In this document: one piece after another, positions 45,352 through 57,933 of the stretch
How positions within the stretch are numbered: the stretch's first letter is position 1
How the letters are laid out: each line of letters opens with the position of its first letter
Origin: Eretmocerus hayati
Lineage: Eukaryota; Arthropoda; Insecta; Hymenoptera; Aphelinidae
Assembly: GCA_029851415.1 (NCBI GenBank)
Contig: CM056742.1
Coordinates: forward strand, 61,452,454 to 61,516,453
Length of the DNA: 64,000 nt
Direction of reading: 5' to 3'
Notes under the pieces: generated by a model
The model's input: only the letters and a program-made list of their open reading frames with translations
Database searches by the model: none
Told to the model about the DNA's origin: nothing
Program-made: the position numbers and the translations under genes

Positions 45352-45680
45352 CAAGGGGAGGTCCAACCTTGCGGATCACGGATCATGATGAAACTCTGGG
45401 AATCATCTTGTTTCGGTGAAAAATGAAGGTATCTCCAAGGGTTTGATCCCATGGGCCATCTACCCTGAGGTACATCGATGTAGATTAGCATTGTTAGTAT
45501 ATCGATACATACGATTTTTCAACACAAGCCAATATTAACAATGCTAATCTCCATTGATGTACCTCAGGGTAGAAGACCCATTGGATCAAACCCTTGGAGA
45601 TACCTTCATTTCTCACCAAAACAAAATAATTCCCAGAGTTTCATCAAGATTCGTGTTCCGCAAGGTTGGACCTCCCCTTG
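45352..45680. mobile_element. 329-bp foldback MITE inside the satellite
   Basis: Ends CAAGGGGAGGTCCAACCTTG and its complement; arms of about 150 bp pair almost throughout around a ~30-base centre. TGA stands at 45349-45351 and 45681-45683, and joining across it restores the satellite phase (AATACTGAGACAAAATGG). The 3-bp duplication leaves the superfamily open. Confidence 0.8.
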
Positions 45681-45683
45681 TGA

Positions 45684-45800
45684 GACAAAATGGCGTATCC
45701 TGGTCATTTTGAGGAGTGAAGGCAATCTTGAATTGAAGTTCCAACCATGTCAGCTGAAATCCCTGTATTTCAGAGGGATGATTCCATGTTCATGTAATTA
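45684..45800 (+). repeat. ~312-bp satellite, continuation after the MITE
   Basis: Resumes in phase after the foldback MITE and ends where the next repeat begins (near 45797). Confidence 0.75.
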
Positions 45801-47469
45801 ATTTTGACACTCGATCGATATGATCGGATATCGTATTCATCACTCGCGGGAATTTCAAATCATGAGGATATAATTTTTCGGTCTTTGCGAGTTAAAGTCA
45901 GCAGATATTGCTGACGTTTTTGGCATCAATCGAGAATGGATTTTACTCCACTCTCGATCAATGCACGTTTAGAGCCTCGTATGGTTCCGAGGATGCATCT
46001 AAAGGATTTTGATGGAAAGGAATGAAAAGTAAAGATGAGAAATGAGAAACTTCATGAAAAATTTGGGTTCGACGCTGATATTATGCGTGTTTTGCCCTTC
46101 TCTCATTGCTCGGGCTTTTCGAAGTGATGGAAGAGCAATGAAAGTTTACCACTGACACGCGGCTCAAATGGCCGAATGTTCGATGGTTTGAACGCCCTTA
46201 TATACGGAAGTTCATCCTCGTTAAGCGCTTGCAAGAAAGGTCATTTTGACCCGCTATTTCCATTTGATTCTCAACATTTTCACTTTGGCAGCTCTTCGGC
46301 CTCCTGCCGGAGATATATGTAATTAATTTTGACACTCGATCGATATGATCGGATATCGTATTTATCACTCGCGGGAATTTCAAATTATGAAGATATAATT
46401 TTTCGGTCTTTGCGAGTTAAAGTCAGCAGATATTGCTGACGTTGCTGGCATCAATCGAGAATGGATTTTACTCTACTCTCGATCAATGCACCTTCAGAGC
46501 CTCGTATAGTTCCGAGGATGCATCTAAAGGATTCTGATGAAAAGGAATGAAAAGCAAGGATGAGAAATGAGAAACTTCATGGAAAATTTGAATTGTACGC
46601 TGATATTATGCGTGTTTCTCCCTTCTCTCATTGCTCGGGCTTTTCAAAGTGGTGGAAGAGCAATGAAAGTTTACCACTGACACGCGGCTCAAGTGGCCGA
46701 ATGTTCGATGGTTTGAACGCCCTTATATACGAAAGTTCATCTTCGTTAAGCGCTTGCGAGAAAGGTCATTTTAACCCGCTATTTCCATTTGATTTCTCAA
46801 CATTTTCACTTTGGCAGCTCTTCTTGGCAGGGGTTAAGATGACCTCTCTCGCAAGCGCTTAACGAAGATGAACATTCGTATATAAGGGCGTTCAAACCAT
46901 CGAACATTCGGCCACTTGAGCCGCGTGTCAGTGGTAAACTTTCATTGCTCTTCCACGACTTTGAAAAGCCCCAGCAATGAAAGAAGGGCGAGACACGCAT
47001 GATATCAGCGTAGAATCCAAATTTTTCATAAAGTTTCTCATTTCTCATCTTTACTTTTCATTCCTTTCCATCAAAATCCTTTCGATGCATCCTCGGAACC
47101 ATACGAGGCTCTAAAGGTGCATCGATCGAGAGTGAAGTAAAATCCATTCTCGATTGATGCCAAAAACGTCAGCAATATCTGCTGACTTTAACTCGCAAAG
47201 ACCGAAAAATTATATCTTCATAATTTGGAATTCCCGCGAGTGATAAATACGATATCCGATCATATCGATCGAGTGTCAAAATTAATTACGTATATCTCTG
47301 GCAGGAGCCCGAAGAGCTGCCAAAGTGAAAATGTTGAGAATCAAATGGAAATAGCGGGTTAAAATGACCTTTCTTGCAAGCGCTTAACGAGGATGAACTT
47401 CCGTATATAAGGGCGTTCAAACCATGGAACATTCGGCCACTTGAGCCGCGTGTCAGTGGTAAACTTTCA
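45797..47469. repeat. ~0.5-kb repeat: two direct copies then two inverted
   Basis: Copies A (45797-46318) and B (46319-about 46825) run plus; C (about 46826-47287) and D (47288-47469, cut off) run minus, meeting head to head. Units begin TGTAATTAATTTTGACACTC and end GGAGATATA. Each has a TATA-like CCTTATATACG before a start-like GAAGTTCATCCTCG. No coding domain. The ends TG...TA could suggest LTR origin, but no primer site is seen. Confidence 0.75.
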
Positions 47470-48347
47470 CGCGACGACAAGTGTCCAATATAAAAATTAT
47501 TTGAAGGAAGTCGAGGATTTATTGCCAGAAGTTGCAAGGATGTCGCATATCGGCGGTGAGTGGTCTTGATTTTTCTATCAACAATTGGTGAATTTTCTCG
47601 CGCGTCCCTCGAGAGCCTCGTGCGCGCGTATTTTCCATCGTCGGGCTTTGCCGAACCGGACTCCTGGGGAGGCTGACGGTTCTGGAGTGCACCCTGACAA
47701 TCTGCCGAGACTCCAGCACACCCCAGCAGTCGCGGGCGTGTCTTGATCACCCAAATTAGGTGTGTGAAATTCGCGCGGGGGCAATTAGACATTTTGCCTC
47801 GCGTCGTGAGCGTGGCGTGGAAATTGCCGCGGAGCAGCCATTTTGAGTGTGTTTCGGAGCAGCGTGCTCTCTCCCAATTTTGGAGCCCAAGTTTTGTCAG
47901 AGTTTGCCGAGACAGTGTGCCGAATTAGTGGAGTGAATTCTCATGTATTTTCAGGAAGTTTTGAGAGACATTTTGAGAACAATTTGATATTTCCTTATTA
48001 TGAATCTTTAGCGAATTTCAGAGTCATTTTGCGAGTATGTTGTCGCGAAGAATTTGATATGTAGATTTTTGTATCGACCGCGTAGAAGCAGCGTGTACAG
48101 AATATATTGCCGAGATTATTCCATTATAAATTGCGATTTAATTATTTCGAGTATGAGCGTTCCCTCCCCCTTCTCTTCCGAATTTTAGGTGAATATACGG
48201 TAGGTGAACGAGACTTGGAGAGAAACTGTGTTCCAAAGCAATTTCAAAGTTGCATTCGCCGATCATTGCGCGAGATTTGCGATTTTAGGCTAAGAGTCCT
48301 GATTAAATAAATAAGTGTGAGAGGTTAAATGATTTGCCACGTCACGA
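47470..48347 (+). mobile_element. 5' LTR of the second gypsy element (limits approximate)
   Basis: Bounded on the left by the broken repeat copy at 47469 and on the right by the primer site. The exact start is unclear; a TG start would be at 47482. A TATAAAAA box lies at about 47488-47497. Confidence 0.5.
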
Positions 48348-48360
48348 TGGTGACCGTGAC
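48348..48360 (+). promoter_or_regulatory. primer binding site, tRNA-Arg-like
   Basis: TGGTGACCGTGAC differs at one base from the TGGCGACCGTGAC site complementary to insect tRNA-Arg 3' ends. Confidence 0.6.
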
Positions 48361-49854
48361 AGGGCCCACGCGAGTTTGAAAATTTTGTGCTGTGATTTTA
48401 TTGCCGTAGCTCGTACTGCCGTGACTTTGGGGTTGCTCCAAAAAATTCCTGGGCGTGTTCTCGCTGCTCCAGCCATCTTGGTACGCGCTCTTGCCGTTCT
48501 GAAAATTTCGTCAGTGGACTTTTGCCACTTTTCAAAATTTCTGAACTACTTTTGCCGTGTGTAAAAATTTTCTGAGTGTCCGTAAGGGCCTCGACAGAAA
48601 GTGCGCGATGATCTTTTCTCCACTTTTTCCCCCGTGAATAAGCATAGGCGCTGTTAGTTGCAGTCGCCGCCACGAGCGTGCAATGGCGCTACTTCCACGG
48701 GGAAAAAAGGAGGAAAAAGAGCAAATGCGCACTTTCTGTCGAGGCCCTTAGGCACTTTTGAAAATTTCTGAACGTGTTTTGCCGTTCGAAAAAAATTTTT
48801 GAACGCACTCTTGCCGTTCTGGAAATTTTTCAGTGGACTTTTGCCACTTTTAAAGATTTCTGAACGACTTTTGCCGTGCGTAAAAATGTTCTGAGTGTCC
48901 ATTAGCCACTTTTGAAAATTTCTGAACGTGTTCTGCGGTTGGGAAAAATTTTTGAACGCACTGTTGCCGTTATGGAAAATTTTTCAGTGGACTCTTGCCA
49001 CTTTTAAAAATTTCTGTACGATTTTTGCCAAGTTTCAGATTGTTGCGGTGCATGCTAGGCGTGCGAAGGAGTTGTTCAAGTGCGTCTACTGGGAAAAATC
49101 GTCGGGTTTTCCGTATTTTCGCGTGCGTACGAGGCTCATCGCGTGTAGTAGTAGTGTAGTACCCTCTCTCACACCATAGTCATAGTGAAAGCGAATATTC
49201 CTCCCTGATTTGGATAGTTTGTACCCTATTTGCAGCCCTGATGCCTAGGATTTGGTAGAGTTACCCAGTCAAATCATTCCTGGTGGGACTTGAGTCTCAC
49301 GTAGAGTTACCATAGCATCTTATTGAGGTTCACTGGTCCCGTAGGAAATTTTTCTGAGTCGGAAAAATTTCTCCCTGCCTTTGTACGCCGACTCATCCTC
49401 CCTCGCATGTGTGGGAATATTTTTGAATATTGATATTTGAATATATTTGGAATCTTGCCGAGTTTGATTTTCCTACAACTCCTGGAAATACCTCGTACCC
49501 TTGCCGAGGAAATTCTAAAGAATTTCTCCTGTCCCTAATCCTTATTGTGGACTCTGGCAGGGGATTTTTGGGGATTTTTCAGGGTTTTCTGTACGAAACG
49601 TGGAAGTGATCGATTAGGGAGTTGTCGAGACTCAGTTAACTGAGTGTAATGACGCGTGTGCATAGACTTCCGGATTTTTAGGAGATTTGCGGTGTACTGT
49701 GGGACTACCAAGTAGCCTAGTGGGGATAGCTGGGAGTTTGACAGGAGTTGAAGTTAGCTGCCGTACTTTTGCCGAGTTTTTGGACTAGTGGGTTGCATCT
49801 GGGATGGCCAGGGGTAGACCGAAATTTTTGCCACCGTGACCTATAATCCCAGGA
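48361..49854 (+). other. leader of the second gypsy element with tandem repeats
   Basis: About 1.5 kb. From 48480 to 49030 a unit with TTGCCACTTTT-AAAATTTCTGAACG, TTTTGCCGT and TTTTTCAGTGGACT repeats roughly three times, interrupted by a MITE at 48585-48748. No gene seen. Confidence 0.65.
48585..48748. mobile_element. 164-bp MITE with TA duplication in the gypsy leader
   Basis: Ends AGGGCCTCGACAGAAAGTGC and complement, flanked by TA at 48583-48584 and 48749-48750; the leader repeat is continuous across it. No coding. Confidence 0.75.
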
Positions 49855-52800
49855 TTGCTCGGGTGCGGGGATATGGAGCTCATAGCGTTGCTGGAGAGGG
49901 ATGAACGCTACCAGCGGGTAACTCAATTGATTTTCGCGTTAGATGGGGCAGCGGTAACGAGACAGCTTCAAGCAAAAGGCCTGAATGATAGAGGAATTCG
50001 TGAAAGCACGCGTTCGCGACTAGTAAGGGCGGAGCTTAGAGAGTATTTCCCAGAAGCAGATGTACAATGGGAACCAGAGGTAGACGAGGCCGGGGGTGTG
50101 GACCCTTCCGAACATCCAGAGTCATGGCGACGCTTGGACCGGTCTCGCCGTGATACGTCCCAACAGAGTAGCACCATAACTAGTACGGAAGCTGCAGCGA
50201 CCGAGTTGGTTTCGTCAACTACAGTTTCTCTGTCAACCACGACTTCTTTGTCGACGAGATCGCGCAGCGCGGTCGCTGACTCGGCGTCGACTCTGCCGTG
50301 GCCTGCAACTTCCGGATTACCACCCCTTTCAGTTGCTCCGACCCTCACGACCTCATCGACCGTTGTGACTGTTGCCGCGACGACTACGGTGACTACATCA
50401 GTGACGACGACTACGCAATCTGCCGTGCGGGTGACGAGCAGTATTCCGGGTCCCATTTCCCCCCCAGCTGTTAGCCATGTGCCGTTTCGATTGCCAAGGA
50501 GTAGTCTTCTGATCTCGCGATCGAGTCATCGATTGATGACACAGATGGTCGCGATGTCGGGTGCTATATTGACAAGCGCCGCGATTCCAGATGCGCTGAT
50601 ATCTGCCACGGAATCGCAGCAACCGCCCCCCTTATATGCCGACGACTTGTTATTCAATCCGAGCCCTAGGAGTGGTGCTATTCCACGAACCAGGTCTAGC
50701 GGGCCTGTGATTCCACCTGCTTGAGTCAATTCTAGGCCAGCGAATGCCAGACGAGTCGAGATAGTCGAGGAGAGTCAATCTTCGGAAACTGAAAGTAACA
50801 GTGAGTCTGCGAGTCAGCGTAGTGAACCAAGTCAACGAGGTTTGCCTGTAGATCCACGATATCTGCCAATGCCACCACAATACCCAGTGGAACATCGCCT
50901 ATTAGGAACAGACTACCGGACGCTGAATCGACTCACCGAGCGCAACCCGGAATCGTCACGTGGAGAAACCATGTGGTGGGACCACGACGGGATTCCGTTT
51001 GGGGTTGATGACCCTCGGGAAAATAGGCCGCGTTTAAACCGTACCAGTTTCCGTGACCACAAGCTCAATGGCGGAGATCATCGAGACTCTAGTGACGACG
51101 ACCCGCCACCAGGCTACACGCTCGATAGTTCGAGGCGTCGTGATCCCTCACTTGATAGCCTCAGCAGTGGTGCGGATCAGCTGGGATTTCAACCCAATGC
51201 GTGGCGCTCGCGCGTACCATCTACCGATAGCGCGGCTGCTAACGTGAATCCGCGCGTAACTGAACGGCGTCCCAGCCGGGTCGAGTCGATACCGATAGCA
51301 TCAGAAATGCGAGAGCGCTCCCCACCGACTCAGGCCCAGCGAGCCAATATGAATGCGAATCAACACTCGTGAGCGGTCGGGGGACAGCTACCGGAATCGT
51401 GCCGTGTCAGAGCAGGAGCGTGTGATTCCAGATCACTCTCAAGAACCAGAGAGCCGAGGTGTCAGATCGAGTGCCGTGCCACGCAAACGCGAACATTATA
51501 TCGAGGGCTCCCGCAGTCGCGTCGATCCCCCAACCTCACACCGAGGCCAGCGGTGCTCGTCGCAGATCAATCGCGCTGGTCAACGCCAAACTTCGGGTGA
51601 TCATACGCACCGTCGCCGCTCCAGGGACCACCGAGATTGCCGGAATAATTCCCGAGATGCCGATAGGGGGCGGGATAATCACCATGGTAACCGAGTTAGC
51701 CGAGATAGTTCGTCCGATAATTTTCTCCCGCGGGATTCACGCCGTAATAGACGTTCGGGGTCGGATTCGGATAGGTCTAGGCGGCGAATGGGGCGACGTA
51801 GGTTACGAGATTCTCCGGATGGTCACCGCGAAAGACGTAGGAATCACAGACGTCGGGAGAGTAGTGAATCTGAATATGATACCTCCGATGATGACTCTAA
51901 CTGGAGTCAGGCGGGTCAGGCCAATGCGAGAACGTTTCAAATTATTAAAAATGCTGTAGAGCATGAAGATTAGCTTCGATAGCGGGACAGAGAAGGCCCG
52001 GAGGAGTTCCTGGCCAACCTCAAGGACTGCCGGCGGATGCTGCCAGTGACGGATGCCGAGATGTTATCTGCCGTGCCTGCCGCGCTGAGTAGAGATGCCC
52101 GCAGTTGGTACCGTACTCATCAAGATGAGTTCGAGACGTGGCCAGAGTTTAAGCATGCCTTCAGAGATCAGTACGTCGGGCATTTGGACCGTCAAGATGT
52201 GATGGACGAGCTCCAACATCGCACCCAGGCAAAGGGTGAAAAAGTTGCCAAGTATTTGACGTACATAAAAATAATTTTGGGTCATTCCAAGAGACCGCCT
52301 CGTGACCGTGATGTGTTTGAGATTGTGCGTCGGAATCTATTGCCAGAACTGCGCAAGTACTTGGAAACCAAGAGAGTTAGAACGTTAGAAGACATACAGT
52401 ACTATGGCCAGAAATTTGAGAGAAGCAAAGACCTAGATGCCCGCTATACTGCACCGCCCCCCAAAGAGAGGTCGCGTATACCAGGTGCCGCATACCAGGG
52501 ATCGAATCAAGTCCCTCCACGGGGTAAGCCGGGGCGAAATGAGACTGCCGGGACGGAGCCCACCGATGCCGAGGCCCCCAAACCGGAGGTGAGTGCTCAG
52601 CAGAACCGCAATAGAAATCAGAGTGGTAAAACTGGTGCCAAGGTTACTCAGCCGAGTACTCCAGCCACCCCTGTCGACACTCCGACAACGACCACACCTG
52701 CGACGAGTCAAACTCAGCCAAGTGCTCCACCACCAACGACTCAGCCACAACCTGCCGCGATGGCGCCCTGGATGCCAGATCCCGGAAGATAGCCACAGTA

Positions 52801-53194
52801 TCCGATGATGTATCCCTATCCACCGTATGCCGGGTATGGACAACGCAGGCCCCCAGGCACGGGTCGAGCGAGGATCAGTGGGGACCGTATGATAAAAGAC
52901 GAGCAAATAAGTAAGGGCCTCTGTTTCAACTGCAATCAGCCGAATCACTTTGCCGACAGTTGCCCCACCAGAAAGTGCTATAAGTGTTCTGCCCTGGGTC
53001 ATACTGCCAGTGAGGGCCCGGAGGCCACTGCGTCTGCTGGTGCTGCCGCTTCAGCCGTGGAAAAATGCCAGTTGTGCAGTAAAGTTGGAGTGACAGCCCA
53101 GACGTGCCCAGATTGTAAGTTCAAGCTAGAGTACTTGGGAAACGGCCCAGCGGGGGCCCAGGAAAACCCAGGTACTGCGTCCCCGCCAAAATGA
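49855..53194 (+). pseudogene. gag: Gag of the second gypsy element, broken
   Basis: Capsid-type structural protein in pieces. The N-terminal part (49855-50724) has a charged helical start with a SAP-like LQAKGLNDRGIRE...RLVRAEL pattern, then a Thr/Ser-rich stretch; TGA at 50722-50724 stops it. The same frame goes on to 51372, then shifts by one base into an Arg/Asp/Ser-rich part stopped by TAG at 51971-51973. The capsid core follows (DARSWYRTHQDEFETWPEFKHAF), with TAG at 52790-52792. The end has one good zinc knuckle (C-FN-C-NQPN-H-FADS-C) and two degenerate ones. The final TGA (53192-53194) overlaps the next ATG. Confidence 0.8.
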
Positions 53195-55340
53195 GCGTGC
53201 CCTTGGTGGCAAAAGAGCAACCTGGAGGCCTTGACGAGGCCTTGCCAGAAGTCGAGAAGGTAGAAAGAGAGAGTATTGCCGCGTGTGGGAATTTTGAAGT
53301 TCAGTCAGAGAGTCGAGAGTTAATTAAGGATTCTGAGAGCCTTGTGAGTGGACAAGTGGAAGAGAAGAGATCTTATACACCATGGGTTAACGAACCTGAG
53401 CGCCTTTGTGGAGATATGGTGGCAGAACGGTCAAATACACCATGGGTTAGCAAACCTGAGCGCCTTTGTGAAGGTATGGTGGCAGAACGGTCAAACACAC
53501 CATGGGTTAGCGAACCTGAGCGCCTTTGTGAAGGTATGGTGGAAGAACAGCCGGTGACGTCATGGGTAGAGGTACCTGAGCGCCTTTGTGAAGGTATGAC
53601 GGGGCTGAAAGTGGAGAAGCCGTGGGCAGTAAGAACCAAAGACCTCTTGAGAAAGCGACTGGACCAGGAATTCTCCAAGAAGCGTTGGCTGGAAGTGGAA
53701 CGTGGTGACGAGACCACCGATATTACACGGAAGGTGTATACCGGAGCCAAGTGTGATGATTTTCTTGTGGGTTTGCGCGAAGCGAAGAAATTCTCCATCC
53801 TGGGGGCCTTGAAAGCTGCTGTGGACGACGAGTTGAACTCGAACGTGCCGGAGCTACCAGCCCCGGAGCAGAACCCGGGCGTGCCAGAGTGCGAGACTCA
53901 ACCCCTAGTGGAGACCCAGCCTGACATTAATACCTGCCTTGGAACGGGAGAAACTAGCCAAGCAGTCAAAAATTACCGGGCCTGGTTCAAGTTCATGAAG
54001 GATGACGCGGTTGAATCCACTGTCGAAATCTCTGAAGAAGCCGGCGTGACCAAAGCTCGGAGCTTCGAGGATGGACAATTCGAACACGTGGATCCGAGAA
54101 GTCGTGTAGTTGCCGAGGTGTTGCCGTGGACCGCTCCGGAATTAGCCGAGGGGCCTAAGCTGAAGCCTCTACCGAGGAATTACGTTGAGGTAGTTCTGGG
54201 TGGTTAGCCTTTTGCCGCTCTCTATGACCCAGGAGCCCAGGTGTCCATGGTGGGTCCTAAGGTCTCAAAGTTTTACGAGAAGAGAATCTATAGACAGACT
54301 GGCTACCTCAAAAGTGCGGTTGGGAGGAGTGTGACCCCAGCGGTCGGGTTACTGAGAGTGAATAAGGAAATCGATGGAGTCTCACGACCTCTGGTGATGC
54401 AGGTGGTGAAAGAGCTCAACCATGACATGTCGCTGGAGAGTCATGAAAGGAGAATATAAGGAATTTATTGGGGTGGGCCAGGCCCCTGAGAACCAGATTT
54501 TTGCCGAGTGTGCCGGATTAGCGGTGGGAAAGCCACACGAAAAAGCTGCCCTGGAGAAAATGGTCGAGGAAATGATCGAAGCTGCCGGAGATAACCTTGG
54601 GTTGACTACGTTGGCTGAACATCGAATCGAGGTCACGGACCCCACGCCAATCAGGCACAAGTATGGAAGGATGGCCCCTGCCGTGCTCGAGGTAGCACGT
54701 GGAAAGGTGAAGCGTTTAGCTGACGCTGGTCATATTGAACCATCGAAGAGTGCCTGGAGCAGCGCGCCAGTTTTAGTCCGGAAAAGCGATGGAACCTACC
54801 GGTTCTGCATAGATTTCCGTGATTTAAACGAAGTGACGCAGAAGGATGCCTATCTTTTGCCGAATATGGATGCCATACTAGACAAGATCCGGAAGTCCCA
54901 GTACATCTCGAAGATAGATTTGAAAGAAGCGTATTCACAAATCCCAATGTCTGAGGACAGTAAGGACTATGTCAGCTTCCCGGTACCAGGCGTTGGAGCC
55001 TGGAGGTTCAGATCCATGGCCTATGGCTTAACCAATGCTCCAGCGACCTTTCAGCGACTTATAGACCAATTATCCGGGCCTGAATTGGAGCCATTTGTCT
55101 TCGGGTACTTGGATGACATCATCATCGCGACAGACACTTATGCCGACCACTGTAAGTACGTAAAACTAGTCATGGAGCGCTTGATAGGAGCCGGGTTGCG
55201 AGTCAATCGAAAAAAGTGCGAAATTTGCTGCCAACAGGTCCGATATCTGGGTTTTCTGCTCGATGCCGAGGGGCTGAGGCCTGACCCAGAAAAAGTTGCC
55301 CCACTTCGGGACTACCCACCGCCGAAAAATCTGAAACAGC
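53191..55340 (+). pseudogene. pol: Pol of the second gypsy element, broken and truncated
   Basis: Starts at an ATGA overlap with gag. The first 338 codons are linker-like and contain a 20-residue repeat (four copies). A TAG at 54205-54207 precedes the protease-like Asp-Pro-Gly-Ala at 54226-54237, where Thr or Ser is expected in place of Pro. A further stop and frame change lie at 54422-54459. RT then runs in frame: HKYGRMAPAVLEVA, WSSAPVLVRKSDGTYRFCID, SKIDLKEAYSQIPM, MAYGLTNAPATFQRLID and the catalytic Tyr-Leu-Asp-Asp at 55106-55117. It ends in PPPKNLKQ, where the palindrome begins, so RNase H and integrase are missing. Confidence 0.85.
53373..53613 (+). repeat. 60-bp tandem repeat in pol, four copies
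   Basis: CCATGGGTTA...CCTGAGCGCCTTTGTGAAGG recurs every 60 bases and encodes 20-residue units such as TPWVSEPERLCEGMVAERSN. Confidence 0.9.
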
Positions 55341-57933
55341 AATCAAGATCATATTCATAATTTAGATGAAATGTTTAAACTCAATATTTTTATTAACAAA
55401 CTGAAAATATTCCAAGTATACGCTGAACTTTTTAATAGTATTCAAGTATTCAGTATTGATCAAAGTTGAGTGAATAATCAAAAAATCAGATACCAACATT
55501 GCAGCGAATCGAAAAAAAAAAATTAGCTCCATAGCTATCAATTTAAGAAGTCACACCGAAAGACCTAACACTAAAATTTCTCTTTCGTATAGCTATACAT
55601 GAAAAGGCAAGTCTCTAAGTAATACCTGGATGCAATGACTCATCTCGTTTTGCTCAATGCTCATTCACTTGCTATAGTGTATGTGTGTATTGTGGGGGTG
55701 ATGCCAAAAAGTGAAAGGGACGCATTTCGGCATTTTCAAAATGGCCGTCCCTTTCTCTTTTTCTTTTCACAATGGCTATTCTCAAGATTATTTTTCTATC
55801 AATTTCACACTTACTCATTATTCTAGGAATTTTTCGAATCACGTTTGAAAAATCTTAGTCACGCACACGGAAAAATCGCGAGGTCACTATATAATCAAGG
55901 CTGGGCTTACGCTTTGCGACGATGCGGTTTTTGGGCCAGTTGCAGTAGCGGCGCGTCTCTTTGGGTCCGGCTTGGCGTCGCTCCGAGTTGCGGGGGTGAC
56001 TTGGCTTGGCGCGTCCTTTCTTCTTTGTTTGGACTTATTTTCTAATTAATCTCACTCACACTTCCCTGTACTCGCGTTGGCAGGATCGCCACTTTGTTAC
56101 GTACTTAATCTAGGGAAATAGTACGTATTCGCTATTTGGATTGAGGAATGAATAAGAATGAGTTTAGCTCGAATGGTCCAGTTTTAAACAATGATTTCAT
56201 TTTTTAATTTACCCTTTGGTTCGCCGACGCGAGTAGGGAGAAGGGTGAATGACTTATACACAGAGTTATGAATAAACTATTTGAGCTATATTGTTCAGAA
56301 ATATCAAAGACTCGAGAAATAGATGAAGCGTGAAGCGCTTTGACAAAATGATGTGATCTAGCCAAAAGCAGTGTAGCTCTGCTGGCGGGCCGCTTGGCTC
56401 GTCGATACGGCGGTGGCGTGGGCGTCGGGCCCTTTGGAGGGGCCTTGTTGTTGTCTCTCTCGCACCCGTGGCTGCTTGGCTAGCGAGAGCATCGATCGAT
56501 GTTTTGGAGGCGGTTCCTCATAGGTTTCAAAATGGGATTGTTCATATACAACTATTCTTAACTAATTACGCTGCCAGCTATAGTGCCCATTCAATATTCG
56601 GTGATTTGAATCGGACGCGTGATTATACTCCATTTGTCAGTTATCTACTTTATCCACGTATCAGCTCGTTACAGCTTCATCGATTTTACCACCATCAGTA
56701 AAGATGGAGATGGCATCTTTACTTTCGATGAGGCTTTGTACACACGCGTTCGGGTACTCCATTTCTTTCTAATCTCTCTGAATTTTGAATCAAATCCAAT
56801 CTCAGTAAGAAGGATGTCATAGTCGTATCTAATCCAATGAATTTGTGCACAATTGTATGGTTCTCCAGATGATTTTTTCATCCCTTCCTGGCCATACATC
56901 CTTCTCAAGAAGAAAAAATATAATAAAATGAATTTTTTTGAAATAATTATGCAGGGAGAGAAGAAAATCACGTCGGTGGAGTTCGAGTAGTTGCCGATTC
57001 ACAATGAATTATCGTTAATAAAAATTTGGTCTTAGCCTATCCGATTATGATATTGTCAATGATAACTTGGTCTTAGCTCATTAGATTATAATATTGTCAA
57101 TAATATTTAGTTAGATCAAAGTTGTTCATGCAACAGTCTCGTAGTCGACTACTGTGACATCTTAAATTACGAAGCATCCCATTGGCTTTGCATGAACACA
57201 GGATCAGAGACAAAAACAAATTCATCATCTCTTATCCTGTGCGGTAACTCTCGGTGCGAATTACAACTTCGTGATTTTGAGGGTTTCCTCTCATCCCTGG
57301 AGAGTGAATATGAATTGTGAACGACCTTTGGATATTTACTCAGATACGCCAGTAAATGCTAACATTTACTAGTAAATGTCCGAAACGCAAAGATACTTCG
57401 GACAGTTACTGAATCTTCTCTTAAATGTCAACATTTACTAGTAAATTTCCGACAATAACGGATTTCGGACGTTCATTGTAACATATACATGAGCACGACG
57501 AAACGCTTGCTATATATAATAACTATAGTGACCCGCTGCACTTCAAGTATAGTTACAGCGACTGACGCTCTAAGTATGCCTGTTATGACTGATGTACCAA
57601 CCTCCCTCGTGGGTCCCGAGGTAAGGTGTTGGTCTTCGGATCAAATGGCCGTGGGTTCTTTGGTCTTGCCCGGACCTTCCGACCCCGATGTTATGATATA
57701 TTAATCGAGGATATATGTTTTTGACGATCGTCCTATTGAATGACAATAATATTGGCGTATGACTCGATCTCGTGGGACAAGGGCAGCTGTAATGAGGTGT
57801 AGAGTACAGCTTGGTGATGCAAATTATTTATTTGCTACGTTTCGCCATCTAGCTTCGATGGCCTCTTCAGGCTATGGTAAAAGTAAGTTTACCAAACTAT
57901 TACCACGGAGATTAACTGATAATATTGTTATCG
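55341..57933 (+). repeat. left arm of a 2.6-kb inverted repeat
   Basis: Complement of 60972-63565 with few visible differences. Content: unassigned AT-rich sequence, a GC-richer part at 56380-56470, TTTACTAGTAAA palindromes near 57367 and 57433, and at the inner end (57754-57933) the start of the Penelope-like coding seen more fully in the right arm. No tRNA or transposase recognised. Confidence 0.9.

Larger units (their letters stand above)
47470..55340 (+). mobile_element. second Ty3/gypsy element, truncated and decayed
   Basis: It begins where repeat copy D is broken and runs LTR, primer site, leader, gag, pol, ending inside RT at the palindrome boundary 55340/55341. GC content is higher than in neighbouring repeats. 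The tRNA-Arg-like primer site recalls mdg1/412-type elements. The 3' half and 3' LTR are missing. Confidence 0.8.
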
